Origin: Papaver somniferum | Taxonomy: Eukaryota; Streptophyta; Magnoliopsida; Ranunculales; Papaveraceae | Direction: 5' to 3' | NCBI RefSeq assembly: GCF_003573695.1 | Contig: NC_039358.1 | Location: 99,014,117-99,078,116, forward strand | Length of the DNA: 64,000 bases | Shown: positions 11,831 through 22,900 of the stretch, one piece after another | Position numbering within the stretch: the first letter of the stretch is position 1 | How the letters are laid out: each line of letters begins with the position of its first letter | Notes under the pieces: generated by a model | Seen by the model: the letters and a program-made list of their open reading frames with translations, nothing else | What the model was told of the DNA's origin: nothing | The model's database searches: none | Translations under genes and position numbers: made by a program

Positions 11831-12528
11831 AAAATTTCAAATATTTTATCCATTTCAATGGGTAAAAAAATATTTAAATTAATATTAATATGGTCTTTAA
11901 AATGGTATGCCTTTAATATACACATGATTATTTGGGGGAAAAAAACATTAATACGCAGATAATTTCTTTAATAATACTACTATCAAGTTGTTGCTAGCTA
12001 CTATTACTATTAAGAATCTTTTATTTAATACTAATATATTGTTAATAAATTTTGAAAATAATTTTCCTAATTTTCTTTCTTTAAGATATTGATTGATATT
12101 GTTTCTTAATAAAAGTAATTTTCTATTGAAATTTAGTTTTGGTGGCTGAATATATATAAATAATTCAAGCGAAAGCCAAACCTCATTGTTTGCACGTTAT
12201 TTTTCTTTCTTTTTATAGAATTTTGTTGTCTAATCTATTTTTATTGTTTGTTTTGCATGTAATCAATAGGTTGCGGTGATGGGAGGTCAATATTAAGCTT
12301 TTACTGGTGGTATGTTTCTTACCCATTTTCAATATAGTCCATGATATTTATGGGTTTGATCTTTTCAGAAAAATCAAAATCTTTAGTTTGGAAAGGTTGT
12401 TTAGGAAGTCCACATCTCATCAAAAGTGTCTGTTTGAAAAGGTGAATTTAAGTACCAATTTCTATTTACGTCTCAATTCGGTTTCTGTTAAGGTTATAGT
12501 TTGTTGGTTGACTATCTCTGTGTTTTAG

Positions 12529-12668
12529 GTGCGAGAGCAATTCCAGAATAATTTCATTAGAATGGGGTAAGCATGATTATTTGTTGGTGCATTTTTCACA
12601 TACAAATTGTTATTGGCTATTTTCTGCGGATTTGAGGAGATGCCTACAAACAATTATGCTGAGAGCAG
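12529..12668 (+). pseudogene. Two exon pieces of cytosolic phenylalanyl-tRNA synthetase alpha
   Basis: After a TTTTAG acceptor, exon 12529-12566 reads VREQFQNNFIRMG and ends at GG|GTAAGC. A 63-base intron follows. Exon 12630-12668 reads FEEMPTNNYAES and ends AG|GTAAC. The joined sense matches the conserved catalytic-domain start of eukaryotic cytosolic PheRS alpha (VR.QF..IF..MGFEEMPTNNFVESSFWNF), which charges tRNA-Phe. The intron's 3' end is GG instead of AG, and the essential following exons were not found nearby. This is a captured or broken gene fragment, not a working synthetase. The ORF at 12307-12528 just upstream is intronic in this view. Confidence 0.6.
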
Positions 12669-15132
12669 GTAACTGATGTGGTGAAGTAATTTTTATTAAA
12701 ATTTGTAGAGGAAAATGGTGGGGGTGCAGTAGTGGGGTTTAACTTATGAAGATGCGATGTAAGGTTGTTTATTTTATTTTCTTCATTTTTTGTTTTATTA
12801 TGATGATTTTCTCAAAATAAAATATGTATAGCAAAAGTAGACGTTTAATCGTTTTGTTGTTATTTTTTTATAATATTGTTCACGGTAATGATATTTTGAG
12901 TTCACACAAATGTTTAGTTCATTGAGATTATTTGTTTATAATGATTATTTGAGTTCACACTGCATTTTACATATTCATATCTAAAAATGATAAATTTTGG
13001 GAAGGAGAGACACACCTATTCATCATAATGGTAGTTGTATTTTTGTGTTGTTAGTGTCATTTGCTTGACACAAAATTCTAGGTTTTGGCCTGCGCAGGGT
13101 GCGGTGCGGGTTAACTAAATGTTGCTTATAATTTGTATTACGCGAATCAGATGTGTTATGCCGATGAAGACACCGACAAGACATTCCAAACATGTGGTTT
13201 TAGACAAAATCTCTCTTTGGTAAATCCATTTACTTTTATCTTTGGTAAATCCCTGTGATTCACATGTCTTCGTGCAAGCACTTGTTGGGAAAGGATACTT
13301 TGATGTCGATTTTCTTATGGAGGTGTCTCAGCTACCGTCTCAGATACTGGTGTTGTTCCAAGTGAGTGTATAGCTATTCATCCAGAAGTCTGGAAGGCTC
13401 TTTGAATCCTACAAGGGAATTGAGGAGTGCTTGGGTGAGCAATCAAGGAATAATGGTTTGGATCATGGTGGACAAGAAACACAACCAATTTCATCCATCA
13501 ATTCCCTACTTAGCTTCGGAAATATTTTGATTTTTATTAAGAACACCCTATTACTAATTTTTGATCTGGATTTTTTTTCTTTTTTTTTTGTGAATTGACA
13601 TTACCTAAGTTTTATATGCACGCTGCAAATGGATTTCTAATAATTTGATATTGTCGGGCATAAATTTACTCCATTAGGTGTAAAAAAATCCATTCTCATG
13701 TTAGAGGAGGAAGGATGGAAATGTGAGTGGGTTTAAATTATATAACTCTCCGTTAGAATCAACATAGTTAACCAAAATGTTGGCAACTTTAGACTTTATT
13801 ATGTAACGGTTAGCTTAATTTCTTTAAAATTAGTAATTTACAATGACGCCTATTATATTTATGGAAAGATTTTTTTTAAAGCATTTATGGGAAGATGCAT
13901 ATATATTAATGACGTAATCTTTTTCAACAGTTATAATTATATATGGATCAAGAAAATTTTAAATTAGTGTTTATAAAACTCAAAATATCTAAAAAGCCTT
14001 AGGGGAAATTTTTTTTTAGAGCTATGCTTATGGTAAAAGAATCCCAAACGGCTAGCTTAAATATTTAATATTTTCCTTACCCTGTATTTTCGAATTAATT
14101 TACGGAAATAAAAAATCTTTCCGTTACTTTATTATATTTGTTGCCTTACAAAGCAATTTAATTCCATTTCATTTCTCATTGTTTTCTTTGCAGTCGAGTC
14201 TCAAAGGTCTATATTAAGGACACCGACCATGTTGTATACCTAAACATACCCGTATGAATTGATCCTCTGCGAAAAAATAGAGCGAAGTGAAAGAGGCGAA
14301 TATGACTTTGGGAAAAAGATCACGACAAAGAGTTAACGAAGGTTGATAGCCAAAGTATTAACACATTTTTATCTCAGTAATTATTGTATATACATCGATG
14401 GATTCTTAATTATTTTTTTTTGTTCTTGCTTGATGTAAAATTTGTGTGACCTAACAAGGAATCAGGTCGGTCAAAGGCAGTGCAAGCATTGGTGCTCAAA
14501 GAGTGGAAATTCAAAAATAAAAAATTGGGACAACTGTAGTCTTGACCTTCATCTCATTGATCGCGAAGTGAGTTAAACGACTAGATTGTCCCTTCAAATG
14601 AATATGAATTATTTATAAAATGATTCAATATTTGATTTGACGAATGCAGGTACTCACATGTAGGCCAAAGTAGGTGAAGATCAAATCAGTTTTTTGAAGG
14701 GAATGTTATGTGGCTAAATAGGTTATCCTAGGTGGAACGTCTGGAAGTTGATCTCTCAATTTTCCCCCAAGAGAGGTTCAGTTTCCTTGTCTTGAAAACA
14801 TTGTTGCCAGGATAATATGTATCATACAGGTAAGAAGTAGGTCATCAGTAAGTTGTTTTTGTGTCTAAAAAAAAATTGCATATTTGCATCTGACATTTAC
14901 CTCCTCTTATATAATTCCTACAACTGTGATTGGAAGCTTAAATCGTTGTCAAACGTTGTGATGAAATCATTTAAGGAATGCGAAAAAAAAACAACAAGTG
15001 ATGTATCTATGCAAGTGATTGTAATAGAGAATTAAAGGTAAGATATGTGGGATATTCTAACGGATATTTTTAGAGGGTAAGATCCATCAGTGAAGCTTTT
15101 TCCATGCATAAAGAGATTGAGAAACATTGTAG
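12669..15132. other. AT-rich spacer with exon-like islands, none identified
   Basis: Several blocks look like gene-derived islands by composition or splice-like edges: 13290-13520, 14190-14330 (after TTTGCAG) and 14655-14828 (ending CAG|GTAAG). None gives a reading I can assign. A GC-rich run at about 13091-13125 (GCGCAGGGTGCGGTGCGGG) stands out from its surroundings. The ORF at 14853-15035 is low complexity. Confidence 0.3.
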
Positions 15133-15257
15133 CTACTAGAGAAATGGGATAAAACGACCTTAGCACTAACAACCTTCATTAAATATGTTTGTAGATATCT
15201 TGATGATGCTTCTAATCAAGTGCGGTTACTAGCAAATTCTTTTCCATACAGTAAAGT
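15133..15257 (+). pseudogene. HEAT/ARM-repeat-like protein fragment
   Basis: One frame reads LLEKWDKTTLALTTFIKYVC then RYLDDASNQVRLLA and NSFPYSK without a stop. The pattern of a hydrophobic helix, YLDDASNQVRLLA and a second helix is typical of HEAT repeats, where an Asp and a VR pair mark the inter-helix turn. No start codon or flanking exon was found. Which HEAT protein it comes from is unclear, and chance similarity is possible. Confidence 0.35.
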
Positions 15258-15303
15258 TCGACATATTTTTTTCATCGTTCAATTGAACCTTGAAATTCAT
15301 TTC

Positions 15304-15377
15304 AGTGGCCCCTAAAAACGCCAGGTTTAAGATCCTTTTGAGTGGCCCCTAAAAACGCCAGGTTTAAGATCCCCAGT
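15304..15377. repeat. 37-base tandem duplication
   Basis: AGTGGCCCCTAAAAACGCC and the following 18 bases occur twice back to back (15304-15340 and 15341-15377), almost unchanged. A recent local duplication. Confidence 0.85.
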
Positions 15378-15776
15378 ATGAAAATGTTTTACGAGGATTG
15401 ACATTGAGGAGTGTCTTTGGATTTACCTGGAGTCTTCTAATAGAAAAGTGGCATGAATGTTACTCCTAATGTAAATAATGAAGATAAGTTGTCTTTCTTG
15501 ATCTAAATGGTTGACCTATGTGCGTTGCTGGGAATTGATATTTCTTTGGGTTTAGTTTTTCAGATGGGAGCCTGGTGATATCTGTTGGAGGTAACCATAT
15601 ATATTTAGCGGTTATATCATTGATTCTAATAGTAGGAAGTAGGAATGATTGGTTCAATGATAACTAAGCAATTGTATTTATTTTCTTCATCCAGATAATA
15701 CTTGGCTGTAGAGTTTTTCATGTGCATTATGTTGAAATTCAGAGTTTATTTAATTAGTCAACATTGTGGTCTTTTA

Positions 15777-16330
15777 GAGCAACTGCAGTGGTGCGATCAA
15801 AACCAAAGATCAAAGATCAAAAAAAGGACCAAAATTTGGGTTTAGTCCGTGGTGTGACGCAACGGTACATGATTAAAATTTCGTCAGGCGGACTTTAAAA
15901 GTCCGCCCCATTAAAATTCCATCAGGCGGACTTTAAAAGTCCGCCCCATCCTTTGTAAATTTTAACAGGCGGACTTTAAAAGTCCGCCTCATTAAAATTC
16001 CATCGGGCGGACTTTAAAAGTCCGCCCCATTCTTTGCAAATTTTAGCAGGCGGACTTTAAAAGTCCGCCTCATTCCTTTTTTTTTTTTATTTAATTAAAA
16101 TTTCATCGGGCGTAATTTAAATCTCCGCCCGTTAACAAGCGTACTTTAAATTTACGCCCAGCATCAAGCGTACTTTAAATTTACGCCCGATTATATAAGA
16201 ATTTGGGATTTGGTCGCGACCATATTTGGTCTGGAATTTGATCTTTGGTCCAAATTTGATCTTTACTCCGTCCCACTGTGTTAGGATCTCATCCCATAAA
16301 TTTGGTTATACTCGCCCACTGTGGATGCTC
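15777..16330. mobile_element. PIF/Harbinger-type (Tourist-like) MITE, 554 bp
   Basis: The ends are GAGCAACTGCAGTGG and, on the other strand, GAGCATCCACAGTGGGCG, an imperfect terminal inverted repeat. Both sides carry the 3-bp duplication TTA (15774-15776 and 16331-16333), the TWA target of PIF/Harbinger elements. Subterminal sequence also has inverted symmetry (AAAGATCAAA near the left end, TTTGATCTTT near 16240-16260). There is no transposase. The interior holds the palindrome array described separately. Confidence 0.8.
15887..16190. repeat. Array of eight near-palindromes inside the MITE
   Basis: Five identical 21-base near-palindromes (GGCGGACTTT then AAAAGTCCGCC) begin at 15887, 15925, 15968, 16006 and 16049. 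The steps are 38, 43, 38 and 43 bases, so the higher-order unit is an 81-base dimer. Three diverged members follow near 16107, 16138 and 16167, with arms GGGCGT and ACGCCC. Each copy can form a hairpin with an arm of about 10 bp. Confidence 0.9.
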
Positions 16331-16333
16331 TTA

Positions 16334-17515
16334 GAGGATTAGATATGTACATATAATTATTGTTGTTTGTCGGATCCATTTTACAGAATCATTTTCATGC
16401 TTTTATTTCAACTGAAAGTGCTATTGGCTTGGATACATGGTGTTCTTACTTTTCTTTGGGTCATTGGAGAATCAACTAGCTCATCTAGCAGTCGTTATTA
16501 ATCCAAAGGTATGTCCAGTGGTTTATAGAAGATGAAGCTAAGTAGGGCACAATTGATAACTTGACATAAATAAAGACATTCTGAATTCTAATCAACTTTC
16601 CAAACTATTATTTTTAAATGGTAGCAGTAAAATAAAACACGTAGCAAAGTTATCTGCAAGTTCCCATCAATTGCCTGGATTTTTCAAATTTCCGTTTGCG
16701 GATATAAAGGGCATGTAGAGGAATGCGCCACTGTTAACTTAATTGGGTTAGTGTTTCTACATTTAATCTACGCTGCTTTTGGAAGTTGTGATATTAGATG
16801 TATAAATACTAACCTGGTGTCATCTAAGAACAACCAAAGATTCAACTTATCTTGCAAATTAGATTGTGTAATCCAAATGGAAGATTGGAAGCACATTCCA
16901 CGTGTTTTGGGTATTTTGGCCACTTGCTTGGGTCGGAATTCAGTATTTACAGATACTCCTGGTAAGATTATTTTGGCAAAATAGTCGTTCTCAGCTAGAT
17001 AGTTGCACTGGGTCACTGAATTGAACTTGGTTATTTCTTTACCTTCATGCGATTGTTCCATTTGCCAAAGTCTTTATAAGACGATTCAATCTTGAAATAT
17101 TCCCAGATTTTTGCCTTCGTTCTTATATCCTTCTTCTAGCTCTTCCAAATATTTCGTTCCTTTTTTAGCATTACACACGCGTTTAGCTGCACCACACCCT
17201 TGCATAATATATTTGATATGAACGTAGAGGCCCCGACTTATATGCAACCTTCTTAGTTTGTTTGTGTTGGCAGTAGAAACTATATTACTTGCAGGGTTTC
17301 TGGACTTCTTAGTTGTTTCCTACTGCAAGTTGTCCTAATGCCAGTAACTACCAAAAGTATGAGCAATATTAAGGCCCTGGCGTCATGTGGAAGTACCCTC
17401 TTCCATTAAATCAGAAATCAGTGACTTTTGGGGTTTGTCTTTTTGCTAATTAGTAGAGGTAATTTGTAAAACAATTTGTCAACGCTTCATTGTTGCCGAA
17501 GAGTGTTGTCCGTTA
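16334..17515. other. Spacer with overlapping unassigned ORFs
   Basis: Open frames at 16751-16984 (plus, 77 aa) and 16768-17061 (minus, 97 aa) overlap on opposite strands. Neither gives a recognisable domain. The minus reading has no obvious composition bias and could be a decayed exon, but I cannot name it. Confidence 0.25.
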
Positions 17516-17601
17516 TAATTTTTTATCTTACTTTGTGAAGACTGTGATTAGTATTTAGTAATTTTTTATCTTACTTTGTGAAGACTGTGATTAGTATTTA
17601 G
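17516..17601. repeat. 43-base exact tandem duplication
   Basis: The block starting TAATTTTTTATCTTACTTTG is repeated head to tail at 17516-17558 and 17559-17601 with no visible difference. Confidence 0.9.
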
Positions 17602-17708
17602 TAACTGTTTGTGCCAAATAAATATCGTTTGTGCTTAATTATATTATATACTATCAAAAGCATTATCTTTTCATCTTTGTTCTATTTATACTTTAGATCT
17701 GTTTGAAT

Positions 17709-18227
17709 TAGGCCTGTCAATATATGTCCGATATCTGAAATCCGTTTCCGAGTATTCGGAATCCTATAGGATTTTATCCGTTTTATCTGATATCGGATAC
17801 AGATATTTATCGGATATTTCTTCCTTAACCTATCGGAATCGGATTAGACTCTATCCGTTTGGTTAATATCCGATATCCGATAGAACATGGATTCATTTAT
17901 GATTTAGCCTAACCATATTTATGATTTATTTGTGATTTACCCTAATATACGATATCCGATACAAACATCCGATATCCGATATGAAATGTTTGAAAAATTA
18001 AACTTAAATTTCAATTATGAACATGTTTTAAAGGGTTTTTAACATTTTTTTCTTAACCGGATATTATCGGATAGATATACGATGTCCGATAGCTTAGCCT
18101 ATCGGAATCGATATCTGATTTTGATATCCTATAGGATATTATCGAATATCGAATATCCGATAGTTTTTAACCTGTCGGATATCGAATTTCTGAATATCCG
18201 ACGGATATTCTTCCATTGATAGGCCTA
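17709..18227. mobile_element. hAT-type MITE, 519 bp, with 8-bp TSD
   Basis: The element begins TAGGCCTGTCAAT and ends ATTGATAGGCCTA, a terminal inverted repeat matching at 12 of 13 positions. The 8-bp GTTTGAAT flanks it on both sides (17701-17708 and 18228-18235), the target duplication length of hAT elements. The interior is built from many TATCCGATATCGGATA-like inverted subrepeats and holds no ORF. It is a non-autonomous derivative. Confidence 0.88.
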
Positions 18228-18235
18228 GTTTGAAT

Positions 18236-19376
18236 AGTCTTCCTTCTGTTTGCAACCTCTAATAGAACCTAAACCGTGAATGCGTCATTCTTTACTGCAA
18301 ATCTACCACACGTTCTGGAAATTCTACCACACGTTCGTATTTTTCAAATGAAACTAGGATGAAATACTGAAGTACCCCCGTTTTATGTGTTTTACTATCA
18401 TGTCCTCGGTAATGTCTTCAGTAGTAAGTTACACAATTTATTTTCTTACCAATGTTGATATTTTCTTACCAACGTTACCAATGTTGATATTTTCTTACCA
18501 ATGTTGAGTTTGATATCTTCATTGACTGGTTGTATATTTGGGTTTTGTCGTTTAACTAATAAACTCGGAAGTATACTGAATTTGGACATTGTTTTCACGA
18601 TGTTTTTGTGTCAATGCTTGAAGAAAAGCTCAAAATATTTGGGTTCTGTCAGACATTGTTTTAATAGGATATTTTTGTGTCAATGCTGAAAGAAAAGCTC
18701 AAAATATGGCCCTGCGAAATTCGAGTTTCATGAAGTGGAAGGGTAGAAAGTCAATGAATTGCAGTCATCAATTCTGCTGCAGTGCTTTCATGTGAGAGGT
18801 AGCACTAAGGCATGCGTATTTTACATTGTTTAGGTTTGGTGTACGTCCTCTTATCAAAATTGTTGTGAATCAGTGTCAATTGGATTTTGAGGATATATCA
18901 AGGAAAAATAAAATTATTGAACTCTTCATTCTATAGAGGGAGAAACTGCTGCTCATAGCTGAACTTGGTTAACATTTGTACATCTAAGGTTTTTTGCATT
19001 AAAATCATGAACACGTTAGATGTATTAATGCTAATCCAATTCAAGCTATGATTATTACCATTCCCCTTTATACTGCTGCTCAGCAGCCCAGTTAGCTCCG
19101 GCGTCAACTCCAAGTAAAGGTAACTAAATAGTCATGCTCTTTCATGTGGAAGTCATCATTTGTTTTGGTGTCTAGGGTGAACTGGAAAGTTACAGGTACA
19201 TTCACTTTTTCAAGTGTACATCAGCAACGGGCGATACAAAGGAGCGACAGTGTCTATAATTTTTTGTTTGTGGATTGTGACGAGTTTCCAGCCAAATTAG
19301 ATTAGGATGTATTGTAAGAGATTCGAACATTTGAACTGCGAAAAATATAAAAATCATTGTTATTGAACTGCGAAGA
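18236..19376. other. Spacer with small tandem duplications
   Basis: A 33-base unit with AATGTTGATATTTTCTTACC is repeated at about 18452-18507. A unit of about 67 bases with TTTTTGTGTCAATGC..GAAGAAAAGCTCAAAATAT occurs twice at about 18600-18713. The ORF at 18501-18689 spans these repeats and is not convincing. No gene seen up to the gypsy junction. Confidence 0.5.
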
Positions 19377-19379
19377 TGG

Positions 19380-22300
19380 TAGGAACCGTTCCCCGCAATG
19401 TCGTGTATTATAAAAGGTCCTCCCACGTAGGTGCTAGCTTTCCCCATTTCTTTTCTCGTTGATACCGTGGGATTGTTCTTAGCACATACTGTCCCTCTAC
19501 AAAATTTCGAAGTTTTACCTTTTTGTTGTACTCCCTTGCTAGTCTTCGTTGATAATTTTCCATCTTCTGCAATGCTGCTTCCCTTCTTCCTTCCAGGTCG
19601 TCCAATCTCTCCAACATCATGTCTGTTGTGAGATTTTTCTCCCATGCTTCAGTCTTTGTGGTTGGCATGATGATCTCTGTTGGGATGACCGCTTCAGCTC
19701 CATAAGTGAGGAGAAACGGGGATTCCCCAGTGGCAGATCTTCGTGTTGTCTTGTATGCCCATAACACATTGTGCAACTGTTCACACCATCGCCCATTATG
19801 TTCGTCTAATTGCTTTTTGAGGATAAGGGCGAGGGTCTTGTTAGTGGCTTCCGCTTGTCCGTTGCTTTGAGGGTATATGGGGGTGGATTTGTTCTTCCTT
19901 ATTTTGAAAGTATCGAAGAGCATGTCTATATTTTTCCCTTGTAGCTGCTTACCATTATCGGACACGATTTCTGCTGATATGCCGAACCTGCAAATGATGT
20001 TTTGGAATATGAAAGTAAACACATCCACGTCTCTGATCCTGGATAAGGCTTTAGCTTCCACCCATTTACTGAAATAGTCCGTGGCTACTACCAAAAATCG
20101 TCTTTTCCCTGATCCATCGATGAAAGGCCCAACGATATTTATGCCCCATTTTGCAAATGGCCACGGGATACCTACAGAATTTAACGTTGTTGCTGGCGCG
20201 TGTATCTTTTTGGCGAAACGCTGACATTCTTCACATCGTCGGGACATTCTTGCGGCATCCTGTATCATTGTGGGCCAGTAATATCCTTGCATTTTTGCTT
20301 TTTCGGCTAGTGATCTCATGCCGCTATGATTCCCTGCGTCGCCATAATGGATGTCGTTTAGAATTCGATGCTCCTCTTTTATGGACAAGCAGCGTAGTAG
20401 CGGTCCGAGGAAGGATTTCTTGTACAGGATTCCATCCCGAAGGTCATATCTTCCTGCTTTGGAGAGTATTTTCCTGGCTTGTTTATGATCCGCGGGTAAA
20501 GTTCCTTCTTGGAGAAACGCATGGATCACCTTTCTCCAATCATCTTCGTTGCTGAAATCTTCGTCTTGATTTGCTCTTGACAGGATGTCTTCTTCGTCAA
20601 AATCGTTATGGATGTCTTCTCCTACCTGGTCTTCGATATTTTCTTCCACTGTATCTTGATTGGTAGCGAAGGAGAATTGTGATGCAATCGAAGGCTCGTA
20701 TACCCTTGTTATCTTAATATCTTCGACGCTTTTGTCCTTCAGCATGGATGATATATATGCTAGGGCATACGCGTGCCTGAGATCCCTTCTGCATAAGTGC
20801 CGGAACTTGATGTTTGGAATTTGTGATGCCAATGTTTGGACCAAGGCCATGTAAGCTGAGAGGGTGTCGTCGTACACATTGTACTCGAGCCCTATTTGCC
20901 ATATGACAAGCTGTGAATCACTTGTCAGTCTTGCATCGGTTACCCCCATTTCTATTATTAAACGGAGGGCATGTACGACTGCCTCGTATTCGACGATGTT
21001 GTTAGTATGCTCTTTGAATTCTAACCTGAGTGCCTGTACGATCCTTTCTCCGGTTGGGGTGGTGATGACGATGCCTATTCCTGCTCCTTCCTTATTTTTG
21101 GACCCATCGACGAAGACTTCCCATTGCATTTGACTCGCGTGTTCGAGGATATCCATTGAATCCTTGCTTTCTTCCTCGGCTTCTGGTATTCCCTCAATCT
21201 CCTCGTCGTTGTCCAGGGGGAGGTCTGCTAAGAAATCCGCCAAAACTTGGGATTTTCGGGAATGTTGAATTTCATGGATGATGTTGAATTGATCCAGGTG
21301 GGTGTTCCACTTGGCTATTCTGCCCACTTTTCTTGCGCTTTTAAGGACTACTTCCAGTGGTGCTTTGCATGGGACCCGGATGAAATGAGTTAGGAAGTAG
21401 GTTCTCAGCTTTTGAGTATCCCATACCAATGCTAGGATAAGTTGTTCGATCTTCGTGTAGTTCCTTTCCGCAGAATTGAGGGTTTTACTGACATAATAGA
21501 TAGGTTGTTCTATCTTCGTATTGGTTTTGATCAACACTGCGCTAACTGCGTCTTCTGTTGCTGCTATGTACAATTCCAAAACCTCATCAGGATCCGGCTT
21601 CTGCAGGATCGGAATTGAAGCTAGGTATTTTTTTATTTTTTGGAAGGCTTCTTCGCATTCTGCGGTCCATTCAAACTTGCTCCCTTTTTTGAGAATATTG
21701 AAGAAATGTTTGCATTTGTCCGAGGATCGGGCAATAAATCTTCCCAAGGCTGCTATGGACCCATTGAGCTTCTGCACTTCTTTTAAATTCTTCGGGGATG
21801 GCATTTCTACTACGACCTGAATCTTCACTGGGTCTACCTCAATGCCCCTTTTTGTTACCAGATATCCGAGGAATTTCCCCGAGGTGACACCGAAAGTGCA
21901 TTTCTCTGGATTTACTTTCATGTGATATTTCCTCATTGCTTCGAAGATGTCTCTCAGATCCTGGTGGTGATCTTTGCGCAGCTTACTTTTGACGAGCATA
22001 TCGTCGACGTAGACTTCTAAGGTACTGCCAATCCATGGCCTGAAGATAGCATCGACCATTCTTTGGTATGTTGTCCCTGCGTTTCGAAGTCCGAAGGGCA
22101 TTCTAGTGTAGCAATAAAAGCCATGTGGGGTGTAGAACGCTGTGAGTGGCTGATCTTCTTCTGCCAAGGCTACTTGGTTGTAGCCAGAATGTCCATCCAT
22201 GAATGACAGTTCTTCATATCCTTCTACTGCTTCCACCAGCTGATCTATGCTTGGCAGGGGATAGTTGTCCTTTGGACATGCCTTGTTGAGGTTAGTAAAA

Positions 22301-22736
22301 TCGATGCATATCCTAACCCCTTCATTTTTCTAAGGAACGACGACCATGTTGGAGATCCATGTAGGGTACTTGACTTCCTTGATGAAACCCGCGTCTAGTA
22401 GTTTCCGAAGTTCTTTTTCCACTGCCTTATGATACTCTGGTGCAACTTTTCTAATTTTCTGCCTGAACGGGGCGTGCCTGGTTTGATGTGCAGCTCGTGT
22501 TGGATTAATTTCGGGTCAATCCCCGGCATATCTCCTAGTTTCCAGGTGAATATATCCGCGTATTCTTTAAGTAATTTGGTTAGAGAATCTTCCCTTCTTT
22601 CGTCCATTATGGTCCCTACTTTGATCATTTTCGGGTTTTCCTCCGTTCCTATGTTGATTTCTTTGACGGGCTCTACTGGCGTGAACACCGGCTTCGGGTC
22701 CCCGAGGACTGGGACGTTCTTTGATTGCTATTTGGT
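19380..22736 (-). pseudogene. pol: Ty3/gypsy (Tat lineage) pol pseudogene
   Basis: The main open frame (22236-19408, 942 aa) holds RT (YVDD at residues 76-79), a first RNase H, a second RNase H of the Tat type (VDGS at 376-379, E417, SDSQ at 439-442) and integrase (HHCC zinc region at about 629-671, core at about 695-800). The N-terminal part of RT lies upstream, after an in-frame TAG (22330-22332) and a frameshift near 22465; the reading starts near 22736. The first Asp of the integrase DDE triad is Asn (GINIVGPF, residue 700; Asp760 and Glu796 remain). The last acidic residue of the second RNase H is Tyr490. A further frameshift near 19420 precedes loss of similarity at about 19380. The order RT-RNH-RNH-INT supports Tat (Retand/Ogre group). 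It cannot encode a working polyprotein. Confidence 0.92.
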
Positions 22737-22780
22737 ATGTTTCTGTCCTTCGTTGGCTGCTGAAGGACCTGTCCCTGTTT

Positions 22781-22790
22781 CTAGCGCCAA
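22781..22790 (-). other. Primer-binding site of the gypsy element
   Basis: On the reverse strand the LTR end CACA is followed by AT and then TTGGCGCTAGAAACAGGG. This TTGGCGC-type PBS two bases from an LTR end is usual for plant gypsy elements. Only about 50 bases separate it from readable RT-upstream coding sequence. Confidence 0.75.
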
Positions 22791-22792
22791 AT

Positions 22793-22900
22793 TGTGAACA
22801 CGTAAATCACGAAGGCATCTATATGTTCACTAACAATGTTTGAAAGTGTGAACACGTAAATCACGAAGGCATCTATATGTTCACTAACAATGTTTGCACT
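22793..22900. repeat. 54-base tandem duplication of the LTR's inner end
   Basis: The sequence starting TGTGAACACGTAAATCACG occurs at 22793-22846 and again at 22847-22900, nearly identical. The LTR terminus next to the PBS is therefore doubled. Confidence 0.9.

Noticed and set aside
13085..13130. GC-rich run GCGCAGGGTGCGGTGCGGG as a second Helitron 3' end
   Set aside because: No stem followed at the right distance by CTAG before T on either strand.
19431..22797. Plus-strand ORFs of 62-134 codons across the gypsy pol region
   Set aside because: They are antisense shadows of the 942-codon reverse-strand pol frame.
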